From a gamma proteobacterium HTCC2207 (GTDB taxonomy: Bacteria > Pseudomonadota > Gammaproteobacteria > Pseudomonadales > Porticoccaceae): a stretch of DNA of 64,000 nt. Position 1 is the stretch's first letter. Each line of letters opens with the position of its first letter. The position numbers and the translations under genes were made by a program. A model generated the notes under the pieces. It saw only the letters and a program-made list of their open reading frames with translations. It did no database searches and was not told where the DNA came from. Location: NCBI GenBank assembly GCA_000153445.1, contig CH672398.1:261230-325229 (forward strand), given 5' to 3'. Positions 29,548 to 37,879 of this stretch are shown here, one piece after another.

Positions 29548-30129
29548 ATGGCAGAAATAAAGCAATTACCTTCATGGGATGACAAATGTAGCAGCCGGAT
29601 TATTGATATTCTTCATGCCTCCAAAAGTCTTCGAATACCTTCGGAGAACGCTCTACGTAGCTCAAAACCCTATGCAGCGATTGAATTTGGTTATTACGCA
29701 AGTCTCTCTTCCGCTAAAGATCTACCTCAATTTGAGAAAAAAATTGAACAAGCCATTCGAGATTTAGGTTTTAGTGAATTTTCTTATTTTAGGTCTGATG
29801 GCGGAGCTGCTGATTCAGAAAGGTTGGTTACGGTTTCCAGTGACCTGCTTACTGATTACTTTGCTGAAAGGCTCTATGAACATGATCTGATACTGCCCTA
29901 TGCAGACAGCAATACCGCCCCTGTGTATCAATCTACGCTCCATGACTACGCAAAAAATGCTCCATTCGACATAGATATGACACGGATGATGAAAGCGATT
30001 TGCGAGTTAAATAAATCTCATGGCTACCACGATTTTTATAATACGCTTGCCAAAGCGAAGAGCGGTACAGGCAATGTTGGTTATCAAAATTGTCTCTGGA
30101 GCAAAGTGGGTAGTCTACTGGTCGCTTAA
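29548..30129 (+). CDS. Autoinducer-binding (LuxR N-terminal) domain protein without HTH
   Basis: 193 residues. FEKKIEQAIRDLGFSEFSYFR, YFAERLYEHDLILPYADSNTAPVYQST and ICELNKSHGYHDFYNTLAKAKSGTGN follow the PF03472 autoinducer-binding pattern. The frame ends about 20 residues later, with no GerE helix-turn-helix, and none appears in any frame in the next 300 bp. It could be a free-standing ligand-binding or dominant-negative protein, or a truncated LuxR solo. The next gene downstream is a broken GntR regulator, so decay of this stretch is plausible. Confidence 0.65.
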   Translation: MAEIKQLPSWDDKCSSRIIDILHASKSLRIPSENALRSSKPYAAIEFGYYASLSSAKDLPQFEKKIEQAIRDLGFSEFSYFRSDGGAADSERLVTVSSDLLTDYFAERLYEHDLILPYADSNTAPVYQSTLHDYAKNAPFDIDMTRMMKAICELNKSHGYHDFYNTLAKAKSGTGNVGYQNCLWSKVGSLLVA

Positions 30130-30524
30130 AGTGTCTAGCAGCCTAAATGAATAGTAGCTAAAGCCATTGATGGAGATCTAATTTAAGGCCATATCGGAAA
30201 TATATTAAGAATATTTTTGACGCCATTTTCGATACCAAATATCCCTGTAGGGTGTGTTTTTAATAGGCATTCGCCGCTAATTTTTGGGAGTATAGCGTTC
30301 TGTAATGTCATGGCAGTATTCTGTAATTTATGTACACTTTTTATTAATCGATCCCAGGCTTTTGTATGGATTAGTAATCCAGAAAAGTTGACCAGCGTCA
30401 TGATAATAGCCGTCTGGGTGAGATTGAAATACCTCGCCGCTTTTTTGCATTCGAGCTAAATAAAAAGCTAAGAGAATAATATAGATCAGGCTCTTTAATG
30501 AGTGGCCATAGGGAAGGCAATAGT
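30130..30524. other. AT-rich gap between the LuxR-like fragment and the GntR pseudogene
   Basis: Nearly 400 bp. Short open frames of 72 and 80 codons exist on opposite strands, but neither has a recognisable domain or a Shine-Dalgarno, and they overlap each other. I call it non-coding, possibly the worn remains of a gene. Confidence 0.5.
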
Positions 30525-31310
30525 ATGCTCAGCAAATCAGACAACTCTAATATCATCAAGCGTGTTTACCAAAGTCTTAAATGTTCAGTTATAGCCCAGC
30601 AGTTTGCTGCCGGTTAACGCCTCAATATAGAAATTCTGGCTGAAGACCTCAGAGTCAGTATTACACCGGTTCGCGAGACGCTGCTGCGACTAGTGGTCGA
30701 AGGCTTGATTATCAATGTGCCGAAGATGGGGTTTTTTATGCGCACATTATCTGAGGCAGATATACGTGATCTCTATGAGATGAACTATATATTGACGACT
30801 TGGTCCATAGACAGATTGATCCGCGATGAAGTGCCGGGGCTGGTACTGGGTATGCCTGAATTAGTCGCGCTAAATAAGAAATTAGCCCTAGCTCAGTTAC
30901 CTTCGGACGAAATTATTGCCAATGCGTCTGGCGCGATCTTTGAATACTGTGCGCGACGTTCCGGCAACCTCGAAATTGTGGAGCGGGTAAAAAATATGAA
31001 TGACCGACTCAATCACACTCGGGTCTGCGAATCGCAGATGGAGCAAGCGCCGGTCGCGGCATTACTCGAAATAACCAAGCAGGGCGTCGCGGGGAATTAC
31101 AAAGGTCTACAAAAGCTCTTTGATGATCAATATAAGCGCAGTGTGATGCTGCTTCCCCATGTTATGCGCCAGCGAATTTTGCCTGTGGTTGCGCTGGTCG
31201 AAGAAACCTTGGTAAACACCTGCCTTTCAAAGCCAGGTTTAGTACTTAATAAAGAGCTTAATGAAGAGCTTAGGGTAGAGCCTAGATTTCCCCAGGTGAA
31301 TGTTAATTGA
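30525..31310 (+). pseudogene. GntR/FadR-type (FCD) regulator interrupted by an in-frame stop
   Basis: From the ATG at 30525 the frame reads MLSKSDNSNIIKRVYQSL...AQQFAAG, then TAA at 30615-30617, then RLNIEILAEDLRVSITPVRETLLRLVVEGLI, all in one frame. The part after the stop is the recognition helix of a GntR winged helix, and the G-x-R-L spacing shows that only one codon is affected. The remainder is an FCD effector domain (SEADIRDLYEMNYILTTWSIDRL). A restart inside would lack the first helix of the DNA-binding domain. It is either a recent nonsense mutation or a base-calling error. It precedes the cysteine-synthase-like gene, which it might have controlled. Confidence 0.82.
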
Positions 31311-31426
31311 TACAGCTGTTCCTATCTCAATCTCTGGTCTCCCTTGACATGGTTACGGTGCTGATAAATGATTACTGAGCGATGATCCATGACCCCAGTT
31401 CACCCTAACGATTAGCAGGTATTCTT

Positions 31427-32509
31427 ATGACGGACACAGCAGCGCGCACTACCCAAGGACGAGGCCAGCTCTACGGCAGTATTCTAGACACCATAGGGAA
31501 TACACCCTGCGTCAGAATTAATAGCCTGGCGCCACCTCATGTGGATCTGTATGTTAAAACAGAATTTTTTAATCCTGCCGGATCGGTCAAGGACCGTCTG
31601 GCCATCAGTATTATTGAAGAGGCTGAACGCAGCGGCGAACTGCAGCCCGGGCAGACGGTGATTGAGGCCACCAGTGGTAACACCGGTATTGGCTTGGCAA
31701 TGGTCTGTGCGGCGAAGGGCTATCCCTTTATTGCGACCATGCCGACTAGTGTCTCCATTGAGCGGCGCAAACTGATGCGTTTTTTGGGTGCCAAGGTTAT
31801 TCTGACGCCGAAAGCGGAAAAGGCCATGGGCTGTTATCTGAAAGCAACGGAACTGGCTGAGGCCAATGGTTGGTTTTTAGCTCGCCAATTTGAAACCGAT
31901 GCCAATGCAAAAATTCATGCCAATACCACGGCGCAAGAAATTCTCAATGACTTTAACGGCAGTAATCTCGATTACTGGGTAACCGGCTACGGCACCGGTG
32001 GAACCTTTTCCGGTGTGGCTCAGGTATTGCGCGAAAAGCGCCCAGAGACTCAGATTATTCTCAGTGAGCCCAGCAATGCTCAATTAATTGAAAGTGGGAC
32101 GCCTCAAGAGCGCACTGCAGATGGGTCACCTGCTGGCAGTCATCCCGCATTCCAGCCACATTTGATTCAGGGCTGGACACCAGACTTCATTCCCAATGTA
32201 TTGCAGCAGTCCCTCGATGCAAAACGCTTCGATCAGCTGGTACCAATCGAGGCAGAAGAGGGCATTGCCGCCTCTCGGGCACTGGCGCAAAAAGAGGGTA
32301 TTTTTACCGGTATCTCCGGTGGCTGTACTTTCGCCGTGTCACTGCAGCTGGCAGAGACTGCCAAGCCCGGCAGTGTGATTCTGTGCATGCTTCCGGATAC
32401 CGGTGAGCGCTATCTGTCATCACCATTGTTTGAAGGTGTGGGTGAAGAGATGGACGCCGACGAGCTGGCTCTGTCGCTGTCGACTCCCGGCTTTCATCTT
32501 GACGAATAG
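31427..32509 (+). CDS. PLP-dependent cysteine synthase-family enzyme
   Basis: 360 residues of fold-type II PLP enzymes. IGNTPCVRINSL and FFNPAGSVKDRLA (Lys binds PLP) are the CysK/CysM/CBS signature, followed by EATSGNTGIGLAMVCAAKG, GYGTGGTFSGVAQVL and FTGISGGCTF for phosphate binding. It probably performs beta-replacement on O-acetylserine or a related substrate. It is longer than CysK (~310-320) because of C-terminal and surface additions, so it may be a specialised paralog. It lies 117 bp after the GntR pseudogene. Confidence 0.88.
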   Translation: MTDTAARTTQGRGQLYGSILDTIGNTPCVRINSLAPPHVDLYVKTEFFNPAGSVKDRLAISIIEEAERSGELQPGQTVIEATSGNTGIGLAMVCAAKGYPFIATMPTSVSIERRKLMRFLGAKVILTPKAEKAMGCYLKATELAEANGWFLARQFETDANAKIHANTTAQEILNDFNGSNLDYWVTGYGTGGTFSGVAQVLREKRPETQIILSEPSNAQLIESGTPQERTADGSPAGSHPAFQPHLIQGWTPDFIPNVLQQSLDAKRFDQLVPIEAEEGIAASRALAQKEGIFTGISGGCTFAVSLQLAETAKPGSVILCMLPDTGERYLSSPLFEGVGEEMDADELALSLSTPGFHLDE

Positions 32510-32534
32510 TCTGTAGCTCAAACAACCGACGTTA

Positions 32535-32822
32535 TCACTTTTGACGTTGCGCAAAAGCCTCTAGCTGCGCCGCTGTAGCTGGAGGCTGATGCTCCGCTTT
32601 CCACTCACTGTAGGGCATGCCATAGATGGCTTCCCGCGCTTGATCAGCGGTTATAGCCATATCCCGTTCCTCGGCCGCGGCCAAATACCATTTGCCGAGA
32701 CAGTTGCGGCAAAAACCCGCGAGTATCATCAGATCTATATTCTGCACGTCTTTATTACTATCCAAATGGTCTAAAAGTTTTCTAAAGGTTGCTGCTTCAA
32801 GCTCTGTTGTGGCACTGCTCAT
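32535..32822 (-). CDS. DUF1244 protein
   Basis: 95 residues matching the small DUF1244 family: FRKLLDHLDSNKDVQNIDLMILAGFCRNCLGKWYLAAAEE, then AREAIYGMPYSEWKAEHQ. It is a compact helical protein of unknown function common in proteobacteria, with a conserved FCRNCLGKW cysteine pair. Convergent with the cysteine-synthase-like gene, 25 bp between stops. Confidence 0.88.
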   Translation of the reverse strand: MSSATTELEAATFRKLLDHLDSNKDVQNIDLMILAGFCRNCLGKWYLAAAEERDMAITADQAREAIYGMPYSEWKAEHQPPATAAQLEAFAQRQK

Positions 32823-33071
32823 AATATTATCTCTAATTCAAAGGTGGAGGTTTCCATAGAAGGTTCGCGGAAATCTTGCTGCATAGTTTAGCCTCTTTCG
32901 GGTTTCAGCGGCAGTCGCCCAACAAATACGTCGAGCGGGGATCTCTGTGCGTTTAAGCGGATACTGGGATGTTATGCCCGGGGACTGCTCATGTAGTATT
33001 CGATTCACGCCAGCGGTACCAGGCCAAAGTACTTGGCTGCCGCGCTAAAAAAACTAACTAAGGACATGTGC

Positions 33072-33869
33072 ATGACGCTGAAAAAATTATCTCTGGTTGG
33101 TTCAGGCACTACTGTATCTGCAACTGCCTCCAGCGACGAAGATCAGGCCGTATCTGAGCCAACGGTCTCTGCAATTGATTCAACACCTAGTCTGTCCGAT
33201 GGTGCCTATGCGCTGATATCCGTAGATGTCACTGAAAAGGGCAACGTATCGAGCTACCTTCGCGATCAAATGAAAATCTATCATCAAGATCGCTTTATGT
33301 TTGCCTTTTACAATGATCTCACCGACAAGGTTGATGCCGGCGCCGGTTATACTCAGTGGGTTGATGGGGTGTTGGTTGAAACTCCGATTGCCAGTCAGGA
33401 TGGTCCACTTGAAGACCTGAGCTTTGATATAACCATTGTCCCAACTGAAGTGGGTTATTCTCAGAGTCTGAAAGGCATGATGTACGGCGAGCGCAGCGTC
33501 AACATGGTTGAGCAGTGGAAAACGCTTTCAACTGAAACCACGGTTTTTGATGGACTGTGGAAGTTGGATAGTCGCTCTTCTGAAGCAGACCAGTGGGAAG
33601 ATTTCGTTGAAATGAAGTTGATTGGCGGTGGCCACTTTATCTTTTTCCAAAGCATGGTCGTTGATGATGAGCCGGTTAAACACTTCGGTTTTGGTTCTTT
33701 TCGAGTCGATGAAGCCGGTCATGTTGTTGAAACTGGCATAACTAGCTCCTTCGAGGGTCCAGGTGGTGAGGAGTTTAAGCTCAATATGCAGTTGATTGAC
33801 GATAACCATATGAGCCAGTCTTTTGAATTGAACGGCGCTACTGTTACTCAGACTTACATTAGAATCTAA
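33072..33869 (+). CDS. Hypothetical protein with two similar beta-rich (lipocalin-like) halves
   Basis: 265 residues, no family I can name with confidence. AAGGA at 33060-33064 favours the ATG at 33072 over upstream ones. After a Thr/Ser-rich start, residues ~50-155 (GAYALISVDVTEKG...DQMKIYHQDRFMFAFYND) and ~160-265 (GLWKLDSRSSEADQWEDFVEMKLIGGGHFIFFQ) share layout: a GxW/Y-x-L opening, an M-K-hydrophobic strand, then an aromatic strand ending in S-Q-S-hydrophobic. This looks like an internal duplication. No clear signal peptide. A strong terminator follows. Confidence 0.7.
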   Translation: MTLKKLSLVGSGTTVSATASSDEDQAVSEPTVSAIDSTPSLSDGAYALISVDVTEKGNVSSYLRDQMKIYHQDRFMFAFYNDLTDKVDAGAGYTQWVDGVLVETPIASQDGPLEDLSFDITIVPTEVGYSQSLKGMMYGERSVNMVEQWKTLSTETTVFDGLWKLDSRSSEADQWEDFVEMKLIGGGHFIFFQSMVVDDEPVKHFGFGSFRVDEAGHVVETGITSSFEGPGGEEFKLNMQLIDDNHMSQSFELNGATVTQTYIRI

Positions 33870-33913
33870 ACCAGAAAAATAGTTTTGCTAGACAATCTCA
33901 AGATGCCCTAGAC

Positions 33914-33951
33914 AAATGCCTGAGCTAAAGCAGCTCAGGCATTTGTGTTTT
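33914..33951 (+). terminator. Terminator after the 265-aa hypothetical
   Basis: A 13-bp perfect stem, AAATGCCTGAGCT against AGCTCAGGCATTT with a five-base loop, followed by GTGTTTTTG. It lies 44 bp after the stop codon. Confidence 0.88.
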
Positions 33952-34146
33952 TGTCACCCTCTTATAAACCTTTCCTTATCTTAAATCAGCTTAGATCAAG
34001 ATTTATCTCAATATACCTGTTGTGAATGGTGTTTCCCGCGTGAATATCTATAGGATCATCCATCTGTTCTCACCTGGGAAAGGGAGCGTACTTCAATTTT
34101 TTCGCGAACCTGACTAATAATCAGTCACTTAAGGGCCTGCATAATC

Positions 34147-36768
34147 ATGACAGCGGATATACCCTCTGATGAAGTCAGTCGTTTAGACGCTCTACGGGAG
34201 CTCAACATCCTTGATACCGAATCGGAAAAGGAATTCGATGAGTTCACAGCCCTAGCGGCACATATTTGTCTTGCCCCGATAGCCCTAATCTCGCTGATTG
34301 ACGAGCATCGCCAGTGGTTCAAGTCGAAAGTGGGTCTCGATTTGACTGAAACTTCCCGAGATATTGCTTTCTGTGCCCATGCTATTTTGCAACCCACTAG
34401 TCTAATGGAAGTGCCAGACACACAGCTTGATAAGCGCTTTTTAGACAACCCTTTGGTATTGGAATCTCCCCATATTCGCTTCTATGCTGGCGCTCCTTTG
34501 ATCGGGATTGATGGCTATGCTCTGGGAACCCTCTGTGTGATTGATCATGTTCCGCGCACATTAAGTGAGGCGCAGCGGACAGCCCTGACCGTACTGAGCC
34601 GTGCCATTGCCCAACAAATCGAATTGGGTAGACGTCTGCTGCGGGTAAAAAGCTCCACTGGCGTGCTGCTGACTCAAAACAGCCGTCTAGAGGCGCAGCT
34701 TGAGATTGGCGCTGCGAACCTAAAAGATGAAGTGGTAATGCACAATGAATCTGAGCTGCTGTCACGTCAGATTCTTGATCGGGCACTGGACGGTGTGATC
34801 AATCTTGATAAGCAAGGCAGGGTCACCTATTGGAACTCCGAAGCCGAGAGGATCTTTGGCTACTCCTCTGACTATGCCCATAGTCGGGACATTATTGAGC
34901 TGTTATTGCCCACTCATCAGCATGAGGTTATCCGTCAGCTGATGGAGCAGTTTCTGGTGGTTGGGGCCGATGATAACAATCACCACCGCTTCGAAATTAA
35001 TGCTGTGCGCAAAGATGGCTGCAAAGTGCCGGTGGAAATTGCGTTGATTGTATTGCAGCGTGACGGCGAATGTTTTTTTAATTGCTTTGTTAGAGATCTC
35101 ACTGAGCACAATAAAAATATTGAAGAACTGCGTATCTCTGCGATCACCTTTAACAGTCAGGATGCCATCATTATTACCGATGCAGACCTCAGGACGCTGC
35201 GCGTCAATCAAAGGGTTGTTGATATTACTGGCTACTCCTCGGCTGACTTAATTGGACTCAGGCCGAGTCTGTTATCTTCAACTGTGCAGGGTGAACAGTT
35301 CTATGGCGACATGTGGCGCACCCTTGAAACGGAGGGAAGTTGGGAAGGGGAGGTTTGGGATACCCGTAAAAATGGTGATGTGTTCCCCCTGTTAGTTACC
35401 GTAAAGACTATTCATGATGCCAAGAGTCGAATTACCCATTACGTATTTTCGTTTTCCGACATTACTACGACTAAAAGAGATGCGGATGCGATCCATAAGC
35501 TGGCTTTTTTTGCTCCATTGACACATTTACCTAATCGTCGCGCTCTTATAGACACTGTCTCTCAAGCATTGAACTCGAGCCAACGGCATATCAAAAGTCT
35601 GGCTTTATTGTCTATCGACTTGGACAACTTTAAAAACATCAATGACACTCTAGGGCATCAGCTGGGCGATAAAATTTTGATTGAAACGGCACAGCGATTG
35701 CGTCGATGCGTTCGAAGTGATGATGCCGTTGCCCGCATTGGTGGTGATGAGTTTGTCGTAGTGCTGGAGAACTTAGACTCGAATATTGAAAGTGCCAAGG
35801 TTGAAGTCGAGGTGGTGACGACGAAGATTTTGGCTGTTCTCAACCAGTCTTATCGCGTCGATGAGCAAGATATACACAGCGGTGCCAGCATTGGAGTGGC
35901 CCTCACAGATAATGGTCAGATACTTATAGAAGAGTTGTTCAAGCAGGCCGATATAGCTCTGTATCAGAGCAAACGGTCGGGCCGTAATCAAATGTGTTTC
36001 TTTGACCTGGCCATGGAAGAAACGGTAACTCTGCAGGCTCAGCTAGCCAACGCACTGCACAGCGCGGTTCAATTGCAGCAGTTTGAGCTCTATTATCAGG
36101 TTCAGGTCGATAGCCAGCAGAGGCCTGTGGGAGCTGAAGCGTTAATTCGCTGGGAGCATCCTCAACTTGGAATCGTGTCGCCCAGTGATTTTATTCCTCT
36201 GGCCGAGGCGTCAGACCTGATTCTTTCCATTGGCCAGTGGGTTTTAGAAACTGCCTGTGCTCAGTTAAAGCGTTGGCAAAGTCAATTGCACACCAGCGGG
36301 CTTAGCGTCGCGGTCAATATTAGCCCGCGTCAGTTTCACCAGTGTAATTTTGTTGAAACGGTTTTACAGGCGATTGCCAGCTGTAATATTTCCCCGAGTT
36401 TGCTAAAGCTAGAACTTACCGAAACAGTGATCCTCGACAATACCAGTGAAACCATCGAGAAAATGCACCAACTGCAGCGGGCAGGAGTGGAGTTTGCATT
36501 GGACGATTTTGGCACTGGCTACTCATCGTTATCGCAATTGAAGATGGATCAATCGTTTGTACGCAATATAGGTATCAAGGAGGGTGACGATATTATCGTC
36601 CAGACGATTATCGCTATGGCCAAAAGCTTAGCGATCAAGGTCATCGCGGAGGGCGTTGAAACTGAGGCCCAGCATGAGTTTCTTGACGCGTTGGGTTGCC
36701 CGTTATTTCAAGGCTATCTGTTTGGTAAACCAGTACCCATTGCCGAGTTTGAAAAGTTACTGGCATAA
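34147..36768 (+). CDS. GAF-PAS-PAS-GGDEF-EAL cyclic-di-GMP protein with a shortened EAL domain
   Basis: 873 residues, no membrane segments, so cytosolic. An N-terminal GAF domain (RLDALRELNILDTESEKEFDEF, then SLIDEHRQWFKSKVGLD) is followed by PAS domains near residues 205-320 and 330-445. The GGDEF domain has an intact RIGGDEF near residue 530, so diguanylate cyclase activity is possible. The EAL domain starts EALIRWEHP (664) and keeps ELTETVI and DDFGTG. However, DDFGTGYSSLSQLKMDQSFV lacks the ~8 residues (YLKRLPIDx-type) that normally separate YSSLS from LKxD. That removes the turn after loop 6 and may abolish phosphodiesterase activity. Confidence 0.92.
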   Translation: MTADIPSDEVSRLDALRELNILDTESEKEFDEFTALAAHICLAPIALISLIDEHRQWFKSKVGLDLTETSRDIAFCAHAILQPTSLMEVPDTQLDKRFLDNPLVLESPHIRFYAGAPLIGIDGYALGTLCVIDHVPRTLSEAQRTALTVLSRAIAQQIELGRRLLRVKSSTGVLLTQNSRLEAQLEIGAANLKDEVVMHNESELLSRQILDRALDGVINLDKQGRVTYWNSEAERIFGYSSDYAHSRDIIELLLPTHQHEVIRQLMEQFLVVGADDNNHHRFEINAVRKDGCKVPVEIALIVLQRDGECFFNCFVRDLTEHNKNIEELRISAITFNSQDAIIITDADLRTLRVNQRVVDITGYSSADLIGLRPSLLSSTVQGEQFYGDMWRTLETEGSWEGEVWDTRKNGDVFPLLVTVKTIHDAKSRITHYVFSFSDITTTKRDADAIHKLAFFAPLTHLPNRRALIDTVSQALNSSQRHIKSLALLSIDLDNFKNINDTLGHQLGDKILIETAQRLRRCVRSDDAVARIGGDEFVVVLENLDSNIESAKVEVEVVTTKILAVLNQSYRVDEQDIHSGASIGVALTDNGQILIEELFKQADIALYQSKRSGRNQMCFFDLAMEETVTLQAQLANALHSAVQLQQFELYYQVQVDSQQRPVGAEALIRWEHPQLGIVSPSDFIPLAEASDLILSIGQWVLETACAQLKRWQSQLHTSGLSVAVNISPRQFHQCNFVETVLQAIASCNISPSLLKLELTETVILDNTSETIEKMHQLQRAGVEFALDDFGTGYSSLSQLKMDQSFVRNIGIKEGDDIIVQTIIAMAKSLAIKVIAEGVETEAQHEFLDALGCPLFQGYLFGKPVPIAEFEKLLA

Positions 36769-36819
36769 CTATCTCGGCAGGGCTGTCATGTTGCTGTCTC
36801 TTCTATATTTGGCCCTTCA

Positions 36820-37158
36820 CTATTTAATAATATCCTCATTGAGAAGGGCGCTGGCATCAGCAACTCCGCCAGCGTTGATTACATTGCTATATCCCATGGC
36901 TTCAACTAACGTTTTTGCCTGGCCAGAGCGATTGCCGCTGCGACAGTAGAGATACAGCTGCTGACTCTTGTTGGGTACCAGTTGCTCAATCTGTGCGGCA
37001 ACCAACTGCAGCTCAATATGCTGTGCTGAGGCAAGATGGCCTGAGTTCCACTCTTCTGTGGTTCTAACGTCGATAATCATGTGGCTGTCTCCTTGGATTG
37101 CGCCGGCCCAAAAGCTCAGCGCGCAAATAGCGGTTATTAGTAATGGCTTCATTGGCAT
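36820..37158 (-). CDS. Exported rhodanese-domain protein (PspE-like)
   Basis: 112 residues. A signal peptide (MPMKPLLITAICALSFWAGAIQG) precedes a single rhodanese fold: MIIDVRTTEEWNSGHLASAQHIEL, and the active-site loop LYCRSGNRSGQA with the sulphur-carrying Cys. A small periplasmic thiosulphate sulphurtransferase is the usual description. GGGA lies just upstream of the ATG at 37158; the longer frame to 37209 has no signal peptide at its start and is not preferred. Confidence 0.88.
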   Translation of the reverse strand: MPMKPLLITAICALSFWAGAIQGDSHMIIDVRTTEEWNSGHLASAQHIELQLVAAQIEQLVPNKSQQLYLYCRSGNRSGQAKTLVEAMGYSNVINAGGVADASALLNEDIIK

Positions 37159-37307
37159 AGAATCCCAAATTTTTGACGCTACTTTACGGGTAGGGCCGTG
37201 GCGCTGCAACTTTGTATCGGTGTATTATGGAGGCGCTTCAGCTCGGTGAGTGTAAGCTATCAGGCGACCATTCTAAGACGTCGGTAATAACATCCAGAGT
37301 TAAGTGT

Positions 37308-37775
37308 ATGAATACTATCTCAGAAGAGGAGCTACTTGCTCTTCAAGCACATGTCGAAGTTGACAATTGTCAGTGGCGTAAGCTCAAAAAACGGATTCTT
37401 ATTCGTACCGGTGTGATTATCGTCTTGCTTCTGTCTAGGGTAATAATGTTTAAAGTGTATCCTCAAACATTAGTCCCCATTGTTTTTGAAAGCGCAGGTA
37501 TAGATGCCGAAGGACTATCGTCACTGATTTCTGCAAGGCTGGTGGCAGGCATCGTGCTCGCGGGTGTGTATTTTTATGCAGTGATGACTAATAGTTACCT
37601 GAGATCGGTCACTGTTATTGCCTTAATGGTGCCTATTGCCTTGATTTGGGCCGACCTACAAATGTATTTGGCATCGTCTTTTCCAGACTTTACGCTGGTA
37701 GCGTCGATTTCTTTTTGCTTGCGGTTAATTACCATCTCCCTCCTTACGCTAAATTATATGGATGTTAGACGTTAA
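37308..37775 (+). CDS. Hypothetical membrane protein, about four TM segments
   Basis: 155 residues from the ATG at 37308; there is no strong Shine-Dalgarno and the frame is open back to 37212, so the start is uncertain. After a short acidic N-terminus (MNTISEEELLALQAHVEVD) come hydrophobic stretches near IIVLLLSRVIMF, LVAGIVLAGVYFYAVM, VTVIALMVPIALIWADL and FCLRLITISLLTL. No family recognised. It stands alone between a divergent rhodanese and a convergent BCCT transporter. Confidence 0.65.
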   Translation: MNTISEEELLALQAHVEVDNCQWRKLKKRILIRTGVIIVLLLSRVIMFKVYPQTLVPIVFESAGIDAEGLSSLISARLVAGIVLAGVYFYAVMTNSYLRSVTVIALMVPIALIWADLQMYLASSFPDFTLVASISFCLRLITISLLTLNYMDVRR

Positions 37776-37879
37776 TTGTCGATGCCATTTTCTACAGCGA
37801 ATGGTTAATAATTAAGGCCCGCTGAAGCAATTATAGTTCTCAGTATTTCAGTTTCCTTTGACCAGTGTCACCGAACTCA

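Noticed and set aside
30183-30459. Two overlapping short frames between the LuxR-like fragment and GntR
   Set aside because: They are on opposite strands over the same DNA, lack ribosome binding sites and show no domain.
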